Below are positions 1-7,702 of a DNA stretch of 44,328 nt, piece by piece (the first letter of the stretch is position 1; the number at the start of each line of letters is the position of its first letter). Under the pieces are notes generated by a model. It did no database searches. It worked only from the letters and a program-made list of their open reading frames with translations, and was not told where the DNA came from. Location: positions 1-44,328 of the forward strand of contig CBDEVQ010000124.1 of the NCBI GenBank assembly GCA_965243605.1, given 5' to 3'. The position numbers were made by a program, and so were the translations under genes. This stretch comes from JBMYYR01 sp965243605 (GTDB lineage Bacteria; Bacteroidota; Bacteroidia; Flavobacteriales; CAJXXR01).

Positions 1-99
1 AAAATAAATGCAACTGCAGGTGATAAAGATTCATTGACGCAAATTATTGAACACGAATTGAGAAAGAATAAAACTGTACACAACAACGTGTATAAGTAA
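1..99 (+). CDS. C-terminal tail of an upstream gene (partial)
   Basis: An open frame runs from the first base of the window to a TAA at 97-99 and encodes 32 residues, ending in HNNVYK. It is rich in Lys, Asn and charged residues, as expected for a soluble protein tail. The 5' part lies outside the window, so neither the family nor the start can be given. The frame is short enough that chance openness cannot be excluded, but the absence of any other gene in this interval and the downstream plus-strand FkbM-type gene make a coding tail plausible. Confidence 0.45.
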   Translation, partial: KINATAGDKDSLTQIIEHELRKNKTVHNNVYK

Positions 100-465
100 T
101 ATGGGTTAAGTGCTCAACTGAAAGTTAGTGCTTATTTACAAAGTCCGTCATATTTTCAATTTGACGATTAAATAAAAAAAAGTAATGGTAAAATTACAAA
201 TTTGTCTAAGTTTTAAACTTGATAATTATTTAATGTGAATTTTTGAAAATAACAGTTTGAATTATTGAAAGTATAATCTGATTAGGAAACATATTATACA
301 TTATTATTCAATTGTTATTGAATAATAACTTAACTTTAAAAGGTGAGCTAATGCGTAATAATTAAGTTGCTTTTTAAGAAACAAATGATGGTTATATAAA
401 ACTTTTTAATATTTTTGAGTACTTCTAAATTCTTTACATAACAAGGAGAGACTTAAAAACAGACA
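100..465. other. Intergenic stretch with one inverted repeat and a possible -7 box
   Basis: No gene is visible in these 366 bases. A perfect 12-bp inverted repeat lies at 301-328 (arms TTATTATTCAAT and ATTGAATAATAA, loop TGTT). It has no T-run after it, so it is either a weak terminator for the upstream gene or a binding site. TATTTTTG at 410-417 matches the Bacteroidota -7 consensus TAnnTTTG, but no TTG sits at the right distance upstream. If used, it would give the methyltransferase gene a leader of about 45 bases. Confidence 0.4.
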
Positions 466-1287
466 ATGGAAAGTATCAATCAAAAGCTAAAGAGGAATAT
501 ACAGAATGGAACCTTAATAAAAAATGTATCTACAGCATTAAGAAATAGAATTGTGAAGGGAGTTCGAACACATAACGCTCTTTATTTTTTTGATAAACAT
601 AGGGTTTTATGTAAGAAATACATGTCTGGAATTAACGGAATAACATCAAATCATAATAAAATTGCAAATTATTATATAGATAATCGTGTTCCTATTAATA
701 ACAGTAGTATTATTTATTCACTGGGAATATTAGATGATGTATCGTTTGATTTAGAATTAAATGAAAAATTTGGTTGTGATGTTTATATGTATGATCCAAC
801 TCCATCTACAGAAGAGTTTATGAAACAATATGATTCGTTTTCTCCATTTAAATATAAGCCATATGGAGTTTGGATTAAAAATGAAACATTAAAGTTTTAT
901 AGTCCTAAATTCGGAGGGTCTTCATCTTTGATGAAAAATATTGTTAACTCCGATGATTACTTTGAGGCTAAATGCTTTACAATGAGGTCAATAATGGAAG
1001 AGAATAATCATAAGAATATATCATTGTTTAAAGCTGATATTGAAGGAGCTGCTTTACCAATCATTATTCAAATGACAAAAGATAAGATTTTTCCAGATCA
1101 AATAATTGTTGAATTTGAAAGGCCTAAGAAGGACGATGCCAAGGTTAAAGAGTTTTTTACTAGTTTAACAAAGCTAAGGTCAGATTTAAAAACCGAAGGT
1201 TATGAAGAGTTCTTATTACCTAGAAAAGAAGCAAAATACCTTTCATTAGAAATGTTGTTTGTAAAACGAGAAAGTATGAAATCGTAA
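466..1287 (+). CDS. FkbM-family SAM-dependent methyltransferase-like protein
   Basis: This 273-residue protein carries the usual landmarks of FkbM-type methyltransferases. There is a Rossmann-like opening (SLGILDDVSFD around residue 86), then a DVYMYDPTPST stretch matching the position where the second strand contacts SAM, and FKADIEGAALPII near residue 185, equivalent to the family's KIDIEGAE motif. Such enzymes O-methylate sugars or lipids and often sit in polysaccharide or glycan loci. No other glycan gene is visible here, so the substrate is unknown. The first glycine motif is weak (SLGILD rather than GxGxG), which lowers certainty about activity. The ATG at 466 has no competing start nearby and follows an A/G-rich stretch. 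Confidence 0.72.
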   Translation: MESINQKLKRNIQNGTLIKNVSTALRNRIVKGVRTHNALYFFDKHRVLCKKYMSGINGITSNHNKIANYYIDNRVPINNSSIIYSLGILDDVSFDLELNEKFGCDVYMYDPTPSTEEFMKQYDSFSPFKYKPYGVWIKNETLKFYSPKFGGSSSLMKNIVNSDDYFEAKCFTMRSIMEENNHKNISLFKADIEGAALPIIIQMTKDKIFPDQIIVEFERPKKDDAKVKEFFTSLTKLRSDLKTEGYEEFLLPRKEAKYLSLEMLFVKRESMKS

Positions 1288-1305
1288 GAAACGTTATATA
1301 TATTA

Positions 1306-1357
1306 CTATTAACCATAAAGCCAGATGAAGAAATTTATCTGGCTTTATGGTTAATAG
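1306..1357. terminator. Long perfect hairpin after the FkbM-like gene
   Basis: The arms 1306-1326 and 1337-1357 are perfect 21-bp reverse complements around a 10-base loop. The core TTAACCATAAAGCCAGAT is repeated inverted. The position just after the stop codon at 1287 suggests transcription termination or mRNA 3'-end protection. No T-run follows, so it is not a textbook intrinsic terminator. Confidence 0.6.
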
Positions 1358-1516
1358 GACTTAAGTTGAAGGTGTTAGGATATGATTTTGATAGTTTTTA
1401 CAAATAATAGATTAAAGTAATAATAGATAATTCCATTTAAAGTATAAAACATACTAATGATCGACATAAAAATATTTGTTGATCGTATTCTAAGTTATAT
1501 TAAATGAATGTGTTGT

Positions 1517-1524
1517 TATATTTG
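1517..1524 (+). promoter_or_regulatory. -7 box for the small secreted protein
   Basis: TATATTTG is a perfect match to the TAnnTTTG box and lies 41 bases before the ATG at 1566, giving a predicted leader of about 36 bases. No TTG lies 17-23 bases upstream, so only the -7 element is supported. Confidence 0.5.
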
Positions 1525-1565
1525 TAATGTAATCAGGAACAAAGGATAACTTTAAAGTAGAGGTC

Positions 1566-2129
1566 ATGAAAAAGGTTGTATTTACATTAGCTTTAGCATT
1601 AATAGGAACATTAGCATTCTCACAAGATGATGATAATGATAATCATCAGATCTCTTTCTCTATCCCAGCAACGAGTATTTTAGATATTGAAGGGCCAGGA
1701 GGTAACAATTCTATTAATTTTACACCTGAAGCCATTACAGAAGCTGGTAACGCATTCGATTTTAACTTATCGAACTCTGCATTATGGTTAAACTACTCTA
1801 ATATAAAGCCAAGTGTAGACGCTACTAGAAAAGTTACTGTAGGAATGACCAATGATTTACCAACAGGAATGACATTAACTGTATCTGCAGGAAACGATGC
1901 AGGAAACGGAGAAGGAGTAAAAGGAAGCCCTAATGCATCAGCAATAACATTATCAAATGGATCTTCATCAACAATCATTACTGGAATAGGTAGTGCATAT
2001 ACAGGTAACGGTGTTAATAACGGACATCAATTAACTTACAATTTATCGTTTGATGATGAAGAGTTTGAAACATTAAGTGCAGATTTAAATCAATCTGTAA
2101 CAATAACATATACCATTGCAGACGAATAG
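1566..2129 (+). CDS. Small secreted beta-rich protein
   Basis: The 187-residue product starts with a clear signal peptide (two Lys, a hydrophobic core, cleavage near TLAFSQ, residue 20) followed by an Asp-rich stretch. The mature part is rich in Ser, Thr, Asn and Gly with alternating hydrophobic residues and ends in SVTITYTIADE, as expected for a beta-sandwich. It vaguely resembles surface or fimbria-tip-like domains such as DUF4402 or WxL, but no diagnostic motif was found. It has no lipobox and no T9SS sorting domain. It stands alone between the hairpin at 1306 and the terminator at 2161, so it is probably monocistronic. Function is unknown. Confidence 0.75.
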   Translation: MKKVVFTLALALIGTLAFSQDDDNDNHQISFSIPATSILDIEGPGGNNSINFTPEAITEAGNAFDFNLSNSALWLNYSNIKPSVDATRKVTVGMTNDLPTGMTLTVSAGNDAGNGEGVKGSPNASAITLSNGSSSTIITGIGSAYTGNGVNNGHQLTYNLSFDDEEFETLSADLNQSVTITYTIADE

Positions 2130-2160
2130 AATTTAGATTATAATTATAAGACTTGAGATG

Positions 2161-2187
2161 GGCTGGGTATTTACTCAGCCTTTTTTT
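2161..2187 (+). terminator. Intrinsic terminator of the small secreted protein gene
   Basis: An 8-bp stem (GGCTGGGT / ACTCAGCC, one G-T pair) with loop ATTT is followed directly by seven T. It lies 31 bases after the stop codon. Confidence 0.88.
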
Positions 2188-2257
2188 GTTTTAGCCTTTA
2201 CTGGTTGTTTTATTTAATTGTATTTAACAAACCATTTAGAAATAAATGTATAAACTA

Positions 2258-2289
2258 TTGATAATACTTAGTAAATTAGGTTAATTTTG
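2258..2289 (+). promoter_or_regulatory. Promoter of the Cys-rich exported protein
   Basis: TTG at 2258-2260, 21 bases, then TAATTTTG at 2282-2289 match the Bacteroidota promoter TTG-N19-21-TAnnTTTG. The box ends only 6 bases before the ATG at 2296, so transcription should start at or next to the start codon. Confidence 0.65.
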
Positions 2290-2295
2290 TTCCAG

Positions 2296-2577
2296 ATGAA
2301 ATACTTCTCATACATATTAACCGTTTTATTATTGGCTGTAAATACTCATTTTACACATGCATTTGTTGTAGAAACAAGTGTGGAAAGTACAATGATGGAA
2401 TGTAATATGAAGTGTTGTAATCAAACCGATAGTTCTGAGGAAAAAGAAAAACCGAACTGTTGTTCAGATGCATATTGTAATACAAGTATGACCTCTGCGC
2501 ATGCCATTAACTACTCTTATACGCCTAAAATTCCGATTAATAGATCTGAAAAGGAATTTTCTTCCCTTAGTATATAA
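2296..2577 (+). CDS. Small Cys-rich exported protein, possibly metal-binding
   Basis: The ATG at 2296 gives 93 residues. An upstream in-frame TTG at 2287 is rejected because it lies in the -7 box. A signal peptide covers residues 1-22 (cleavage near THA). The mature part holds six Cys at about 36, 40, 41, 55, 56 and 61, in two CC pairs set in MKCC and PNCC contexts, plus many Glu, Lys and Ser. This pattern suits a periplasmic thiolate metal-binding protein. The next two genes are an exported HMA-domain protein and a TonB receptor, which supports a role in metal handling. It lacks the HYC motif of the HYC_CC_PP small proteins often found beside such receptors. The metal is not known; copper is a guess. 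Confidence 0.68.
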   Translation: MKYFSYILTVLLLAVNTHFTHAFVVETSVESTMMECNMKCCNQTDSSEEKEKPNCCSDAYCNTSMTSAHAINYSYTPKIPINRSEKEFSSLSI

Positions 2578-2723
2578 TTATTCAAATTTTTATTCTTTAA
2601 GTCATACCAATGACTTCTGGAACCCTCCAAAGGTTTAATTCTAATATGTTAAAGCAGTAAGTTGTTTATCAATTATTTGATGAATTACGCTGTCCCATTT
2701 AGTATTTAATAAACCTATTTAAG

Positions 2724-2744
2724 AGGGTAAACTGTGTTTACTCT
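2724..2744 (+). promoter_or_regulatory. Dyad upstream of the HMA-TonB pair
   Basis: AGGGTAAAC and GTTTACTCT form a 9-bp inverted repeat (one G-T pair) around loop TGT, 21 bases before the start codon. It could be a repressor site with core GTAAAC-N3-GTTTAC or a leader hairpin. No clear -7 box is visible beside it. The interval 2578-2723 shows nothing else. Confidence 0.4.
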
Positions 2745-2764
2745 AAAAACACAATTTAGAAAGA

Positions 2765-3118
2765 ATGAAAAAAATCACTTTTTTAATCGTTGCCATTGCA
2801 TTATCAGTAACTGCAACATACGCACAAACAAGCACAACATCAACTACAGAAGTTACTCAACAAGCCGAACAAGATAACACGATTGTTTCTTTAAAGGTAA
2901 GTGGAATAACATGTGGACATGATTTAAAAACCTTAACGGATAAAGTAAAAGCTTTAGAAGGTGTTTCTTCATGTGAAACGATTGGTAAACGCGGTGTAAA
3001 AACCAATTTTAAAATAGCTTATAACCCAAGTGTTGTAAGTGAAAAGGATATACGTGCAGCGTTTGAATCTACACCAGGATGTACAGACCCAACGGAATTA
3101 CCGTATAAAGTAAAATAA
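2765..3118 (+). CDS. Exported heavy-metal-associated (HMA) domain protein
   Basis: The 117-residue protein has a signal peptide (cleavage after TYA, about residue 20), a Thr/Gln-rich linker to about residue 38, then one ferredoxin-like HMA domain (40-117). The usual MxCxxC metal loop reads GITCGHD: Cys50 is kept but the second Cys is replaced by Asp53. Two other Cys, at 70 (SSCETIG) and in the C-terminal PGCTDP, may compensate. HMA proteins carry Cu(I) or other soft metals between partners; here the location is periplasmic. The gene lies 21 bases before the TonB receptor gene and is probably co-transcribed with it, suggesting that it hands metal on after outer-membrane uptake or senses it. 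The domain call is secure; the ligand is not. Confidence 0.85.
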   Translation: MKKITFLIVAIALSVTATYAQTSTTSTTEVTQQAEQDNTIVSLKVSGITCGHDLKTLTDKVKALEGVSSCETIGKRGVKTNFKIAYNPSVVSEKDIRAAFESTPGCTDPTELPYKVK

Positions 3119-3139
3119 AAACCCTTAAATAATAAATCA

Positions 3140-5368
3140 ATGAAATCAATAAAGAAGTTATTTTTTATTGCAGGGTTCTTATATTCTTTTCTTAGTGTTT
3201 CTCAAACCATTACAGGTGTTGTTAAATCCAATTCTGGCGAACTATTAATTGGAGCCAATGTATATTGGATGAATACATCTGTAGGTGCTGTAACCAATCA
3301 ATCTGGAGTGTATTCTTTAGAGCAAGTGGATAATGGCAATGCGTTAATTGCCAGTTTTGTTGGGTTTGCTACAGATACCATTAGTTGGAATGGAGAGACA
3401 AAAGTAAATTTTACTTTAACCGAAGAAACCTTAGAAACGATAGAGTTAACAACCAAAAAAAAGGGGTTAACGATATCTAATATAGACCCAATAAAAACGG
3501 AGAATATCTCTAAAGTAGAGCTTAACAAATTTGCTTGTTGCGATTTGGCGGGTGGATTTAATACGCAATTAACGGTAGAGTCTAAAACCACGAATATAAT
3601 TACCAATTCTAAAGAATTAAGAATTCTTGGATTAGCGGGAGTTTATAATCAGGTCTTGTTTGATGGTTTTCCGGTAATGCGAGGGTTAGGGCAAACGTAT
3701 GGAGTAAGTAGTTTTTCAGGAAACTTATTAGACAACATATTTGTTGCCAAAGGAGCCAATAGTGTTATTCAAGGTTACGAAAGTATTTCGGGACAAATCA
3801 ATGTAATAACAAAAAAGCCTAATGATTCCGAAAAGTTCTTATTAAACCTATACGCCAATAGTTTTGCTGAGAAACACCTAAACACCAACTATACCTTTAG
3901 TGGTAAAAAATGGAAGAATTTAGTAGCGTTCTCAACCGTGCAACCAGCAAATAAGTTTGATAAAGACAAGGATTCATTTTTAGATGTACCCCTATTGAAT
4001 CGATACATGTTAATGAACACGTTTCAGTATGGTAAAAAGAAAAATTATGGATGGTTTTCTACAACTACATTTAGATTGTTAGATGAACGTAGAGTAGGAG
4101 GACAAGTTGATTATGATCGAAATGCCGATAAAGGAAGTTCAACGGTTTATGGTCAACATGTTCATTATACACAACCTGAATTTTGGTCTAAAAACATTTA
4201 TAGATTTAACGACGATCAAAGTATTAGCATTTATGCAGCTGGAATGTACCAGAACCAAGAGTCATATTTTGGAACCGTAAAATATGATGCAACTCAAACC
4301 TATTTATATGGTAAAGTTCAGTACAAACAATTTTATGGTGATAAAGGATCTAATTTTAGAACTGGAATCAGTTATAGATTCCTGGATTTAGAAGAAGATG
4401 TTTTATTTACGGAGAACTCTTTAAACAGAACGTATGATGGGAATTATAGAAATAAAGAGAATGTATTTGGTGTTTTTGCTGAAAACTCTTTAAAACTTCT
4501 TGAAAATCTATTCACATTAAATACAGGAATAAGAGCAGACCATCATAATAAACATGGACTTATGGTTACGCCTAGAGCATTATTGAAATATGACATCAAT
4601 GAACATGCAAGTGTAAGAACAAGTTTAGGATTCGGATGGAGAACAGCGAATGTATTTAGTGAGAACGTTAAATTGTTTGCCAGCTCTAGAGATATTATCT
4701 TTACTGAGGATCTTAAACCAGAAGAAGCGGTGAATTTTGGTGTGAACTATACACACAAATTTGAAATATCGGATGTTTCAGGGTATATAAGTGCCGATTA
4801 CTACCGTACAAGTTTCCAAAATCAAATCTTTCCAGATTATGATAGAAACTCTCAAAGCGCCTATATAGAAAATTTTGAGGATAAAAGTATTAGTGCTGGA
4901 ATACAAGCAGAGGTTTCTTTAACGTTTAAAGAAAATTTTGACTTGAAGTTAGGTTATAACTATTCGGATGTTTACCGAGAAGTTGATGGTAATAAACAAG
5001 ATTTACCGTTTAACCGAAGAAATAGAGTTTCTATTAGTACATCATACCGTACATTGAAAGATAAACTTCATTTTGATGTTAACCTTCATTGGGACGATAA
5101 AACGAGATTGCCGGATCGATCAGATAATCCACCAGAATATCAAACGCCATTATTTTCTAATGCTTACGTATTAGTTAATGGGCAAATTGCATATTATTTA
5201 CCGAAATATAAATTTTATGTGGGTGTCGAAAATATGATGAACTATCGTCAGGACAAACCTATTTTATCTTGGCAAGATCCATTCTCACCTTATTTTGATA
5301 CCTCTTCAGTATGGGGACCAACCAGAGGACGAGAATTTTATATCGGATTTACGTATACACTTAAGTAA
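3140..5368 (+). CDS. TonB-dependent outer-membrane receptor, probably for a metal or metal complex
   Basis: The 742 residues comprise a signal peptide (1-21), a carboxypeptidase-regulatory-like beta domain (about 22-107, TGVVKSNSGELLIGANVYW), a plug domain (about 125-230, with RILGLAGVYNQVLFDG and GQINVITKKP) and a 22-stranded-type barrel ending in an aromatic-rich strand (FYIGFTYTLK). Adjacent Cys133-Cys134 at the start of the plug (FACCDL) are typical of a receptor subfamily found next to HMA proteins. Such receptors import bound metal or siderophore-like ligands using TonB-ExbBD energy. The order with the Cys-rich and HMA genes argues for a metal substrate, copper being one option. It is followed by a bidirectional terminator. 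Substrate identity is inference. Confidence 0.88.
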   Translation: MKSIKKLFFIAGFLYSFLSVSQTITGVVKSNSGELLIGANVYWMNTSVGAVTNQSGVYSLEQVDNGNALIASFVGFATDTISWNGETKVNFTLTEETLETIELTTKKKGLTISNIDPIKTENISKVELNKFACCDLAGGFNTQLTVESKTTNIITNSKELRILGLAGVYNQVLFDGFPVMRGLGQTYGVSSFSGNLLDNIFVAKGANSVIQGYESISGQINVITKKPNDSEKFLLNLYANSFAEKHLNTNYTFSGKKWKNLVAFSTVQPANKFDKDKDSFLDVPLLNRYMLMNTFQYGKKKNYGWFSTTTFRLLDERRVGGQVDYDRNADKGSSTVYGQHVHYTQPEFWSKNIYRFNDDQSISIYAAGMYQNQESYFGTVKYDATQTYLYGKVQYKQFYGDKGSNFRTGISYRFLDLEEDVLFTENSLNRTYDGNYRNKENVFGVFAENSLKLLENLFTLNTGIRADHHNKHGLMVTPRALLKYDINEHASVRTSLGFGWRTANVFSENVKLFASSRDIIFTEDLKPEEAVNFGVNYTHKFEISDVSGYISADYYRTSFQNQIFPDYDRNSQSAYIENFEDKSISAGIQAEVSLTFKENFDLKLGYNYSDVYREVDGNKQDLPFNRRNRVSISTSYRTLKDKLHFDVNLHWDDKTRLPDRSDNPPEYQTPLFSNAYVLVNGQIAYYLPKYKFYVGVENMMNYRQDKPILSWQDPFSPYFDTSSVWGPTRGREFYIGFTYTLK

Positions 5369-5377
5369 CCTATTTAC

Positions 5378-5419
5378 ATAAACTATAAAAGCTCCAATTT
5401 TGGAGCTTTTATAGTTTAT
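5378..5419. terminator. Bidirectional terminator between convergent genes
   Basis: A near-perfect stem of about 18 bp (arms 5378-5395 and 5402-5419) has core AAAAGCTCC / GGAGCTTTT, with T-rich and A-rich flanks on both sides. It serves the TonB receptor gene on the plus strand and the Gly-rich protein gene on the minus strand. Confidence 0.85.
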
Positions 5420-5431
5420 AAACATATAATG

Positions 5432-6376
5432 TTAGTCTTTAGAAATGTAGACTACATGTCCGTTTAATCCATCTGCTCCCTTTAAAGATGTACTTGAGTG
5501 TCTCATAGATCGTCCTTTGTTTCCTCCAGTTCCACCAGATGTGGTTATTAGTAAAGCGTTGATATAAGGTCGGCTTCCTTGGTTGGTATATACTTCAACA
5601 TAACCACCAGAACCTGCTTTTCCACCATGGCCTCCAAGTCCAGATTTTTCATATCCTTGTCCATGAACATCAGGGTTATATGCTTCACCATCGGTACCAG
5701 AACTTCCATTTCCGCCTTCGGCCATAATTTTTATAATACTCAATTTAGGGTTAACATAAGCTACTGCTTTTTTACCATGCGTTTTATCTATACATACCGC
5801 TTTAAGAATTACGGTATGGTTAATATGAACGGTATCTAAGTCAATAGTAACTATACCGGCATGCTCACCTTTCTTTCCCGATTTCCCATTTTTAGGAACG
5901 GGTGTTAATTCAACTCCAGTTGCTTCAGAAACAAGACCTCTAAATAATTGTCCCAAGAATGAATTGGATCTTTTTTTCTTTGCATTTTTTCCATTAAAAT
6001 TAATAATTTGGATTTCGTTAAACGCTAAAGAAACGGTTTTGGATATCGTTTTTTTGTTATAGGTCACCTCAATGGTTATCTCTCCTTTTTCGTTTAAATC
6101 TTTACCTGAATCAATTTTAAGAAGCCCTTTTTTATAATAAGTACCACCAGTAACCTTAACGTCAATATGAGACCATTTTAGTCTGTTCTTATTCGTTTTA
6201 CGTTCTGTAGATTTTATTTGATTATGGTGTGTTTCTTCAACTTCAAAAGAAAGGTAGGCGTTATAGTTTAACGATAGGTTGGTGTCAATTTTAATATCTA
6301 AATCCTGTGCTTGTAGCATAGAACATGTCATTAAAGTAATACATAAGGTATAAATATACTTCGTCATTGTATTCAT
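5432..6376 (-). CDS. Secreted protein with a Gly-rich C-terminal region
   Basis: The 314-residue protein has a signal peptide (cleavage near MLQAQ, residue 23). Residues 24-130 look like a beta-rich domain with many charged residues. A basic linker (KNAKKKRSN) follows, then a segment containing VELTPVPKNGKSGKKG. The last 100 residues are dominated by Gly-rich turns (GGNGSSGTDG, SGLGGHGGKAGSGG, SGGTGGNKG, GADGLNG), recalling collagen-like or Gly-rich surface proteins. No T9SS sorting domain or lipobox is seen. I do not recognise the family. It is monocistronic between two minus-strand hairpins. Confidence 0.7.
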   Translation of the reverse strand: MNTMTKYIYTLCITLMTCSMLQAQDLDIKIDTNLSLNYNAYLSFEVEETHHNQIKSTERKTNKNRLKWSHIDVKVTGGTYYKKGLLKIDSGKDLNEKGEITIEVTYNKKTISKTVSLAFNEIQIINFNGKNAKKKRSNSFLGQLFRGLVSEATGVELTPVPKNGKSGKKGEHAGIVTIDLDTVHINHTVILKAVCIDKTHGKKAVAYVNPKLSIIKIMAEGGNGSSGTDGEAYNPDVHGQGYEKSGLGGHGGKAGSGGYVEVYTNQGSRPYINALLITTSGGTGGNKGRSMRHSSTSLKGADGLNGHVVYISKD

Positions 6377-6398
6377 AGTTGTATTTGGTAAATATTAG

Positions 6399-6438
6399 AA
6401 CAAAACAAAGCTCCATAATATTTACATACTATGGAGCT
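6399..6438 (-). terminator. Intrinsic terminator of the desaturase gene
   Basis: Arms AGCTCCATA (6409-6417) and TATGGAGCT (6430-6438) form a 9-bp stem. On the minus strand it is followed by TTTGTTTTGTT (6399-6408 region), and it lies 27 bases after the desaturase stop codon. Confidence 0.75.
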
Positions 6439-6465
6439 CTTTATTTAAAAAAAATGTTATCAAAT

Positions 6466-7557
6466 CTAAATTTGACCAGTACCTAATTTGTGTAAAATTG
6501 TAAAATGACTTTTTACAGCAGAAAAGAAGGTTTTGTGTTCGTAATAGGGAACACCGTATTCATTGGCCGTTTCTTTAACTATTTTAGAGATATTCTTATA
6601 GTGAATATGACAAATATTTGGAAACAAATGGTGTTCAATTTGGTAATTAAGCCCACCTACAAACCAAGATAATAACTTGTTGTTTTTTGCAAAATTAGAA
6701 GTGGTTTTCATTTGGTGAATTGCCCAATTGTTTTCCACACTTGAATTTTCATTTGGAATAAAGAATTCAGTTTCTTCGATAACATGGGCTGGTTGGAAAA
6801 TTAAGGCCAATGCAAGACCACATAAAAAGTGCATGGCTACAAATCCGATTACTGATTGCCACCATGGAATACTTGTTAAAACGATTGGTAAAACTAAAAA
6901 TAGAATTAAGTACCAAATCTTATTAAAATAGATTTGACCCAATGCTTGCTTATACGTTAATCCTTGAGTTTTTAATAAATCTTTCTTCTCATAACGTTTA
7001 ACTTGTTCGAAATCTTTACTGAATACCCAATAAATAGTCATAATACCATAAAGAAAAGGTGCATAAAATGCTTGGAACTTATTCATTGGTTTCACCTCTT
7101 GGTAAGGAGAAAATCGTAAAGCATGGTTATAAATATCTTCGTCATACCCTTCAATATTGGTAAACGAATGGTGAAGAACATTATGTTGAATCTTCCAATT
7201 TACATGATAAGCCCCTAAAAAGTTAATTAAAAAACCTAAGGCTTTGTTTACATTTTGATTGCGAGAATAACACCCATGATTGGCATCATGCATGATCGAT
7301 AATCCAATACCAGACATCCCTAATCCCATTAGAAGCCATAACCCAAAAATAGGCCAAAACTCTTGAAATGTATTTGTTAACATAAAAATCCAAGGTAGAA
7401 AGTACAACGCAATCATAAATGCTGTTTTAACTTTCATTTTGGTGTTGGCGTGTTTATCAATTTTATTGTCCTTAAAGTGTTGATTAACACGTTTTCTTAA
7501 CACATTAAAAAACTCGGGTTGATCTTTAACGTTAAACTTTACATTTGGTAAATTCAT
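6466..7557 (-). CDS. Membrane fatty acid desaturase (acyl-lipid / linoleoyl-CoA desaturase type)
   Basis: The 363-residue integral membrane di-iron enzyme introduces a double bond into acyl chains using O2 and electrons. All three histidine boxes are present: HDANH (90-94), HNVLHH (125-130) and QIEHH (306-310). Gln in place of the first His of box 3 is characteristic of front-end desaturases, but the fused cytochrome b5 domain of eukaryotic versions is absent, so a ferredoxin or similar donor is needed. Four to six hydrophobic segments flank the boxes (45-62, 68-90, 213-232, 236-256). The gene is monocistronic with its own -7 box and terminator. Regiospecificity cannot be told from sequence; a role in membrane fluidity at low temperature is plausible. 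Confidence 0.93.
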   Translation of the reverse strand: MNLPNVKFNVKDQPEFFNVLRKRVNQHFKDNKIDKHANTKMKVKTAFMIALYFLPWIFMLTNTFQEFWPIFGLWLLMGLGMSGIGLSIMHDANHGCYSRNQNVNKALGFLINFLGAYHVNWKIQHNVLHHSFTNIEGYDEDIYNHALRFSPYQEVKPMNKFQAFYAPFLYGIMTIYWVFSKDFEQVKRYEKKDLLKTQGLTYKQALGQIYFNKIWYLILFLVLPIVLTSIPWWQSVIGFVAMHFLCGLALALIFQPAHVIEETEFFIPNENSSVENNWAIHQMKTTSNFAKNNKLLSWFVGGLNYQIEHHLFPNICHIHYKNISKIVKETANEYGVPYYEHKTFFSAVKSHFTILHKLGTGQI

Positions 7558-7578
7558 TCAGTATCGTTTTTAGAGACA

Positions 7579-7586
7579 CAAAGATA
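7579..7586 (-). promoter_or_regulatory. -7 box of the desaturase gene
   Basis: The minus strand reads TATCTTTG, a perfect TAnnTTTG match ending 21 bases before the ATG (7557). No TTG is found at the expected -33 distance. Confidence 0.5.
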
Positions 7587-7621
7587 AGAACAATTCAACG
7601 GAAATAGGTATGATTTATCTT

Positions 7622-7667
7622 ATAAAAAAGGAAAGCCAATAAAGTCGTATTTACTTCATTGGCTTTC
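7622..7667 (-). terminator. Intrinsic terminator of the coiled-coil membrane protein gene
   Basis: GAAAGCCAAT (7631-7640) and ATTGGCTTTC (7658-7667) form a 10-bp stem. On the minus strand it is followed by CTTTTTTAT. Confidence 0.8.
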
Positions 7668-7702
7668 AAATTATAATGCTAAAATAAATCAATAATAAAA
7701 CA

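Noticed and set aside
2287..2295. TTG start for the Cys-rich protein
   Set aside because: The TTG is part of the -7 box TAATTTTG; the ATG at 2296 starts a good signal peptide.
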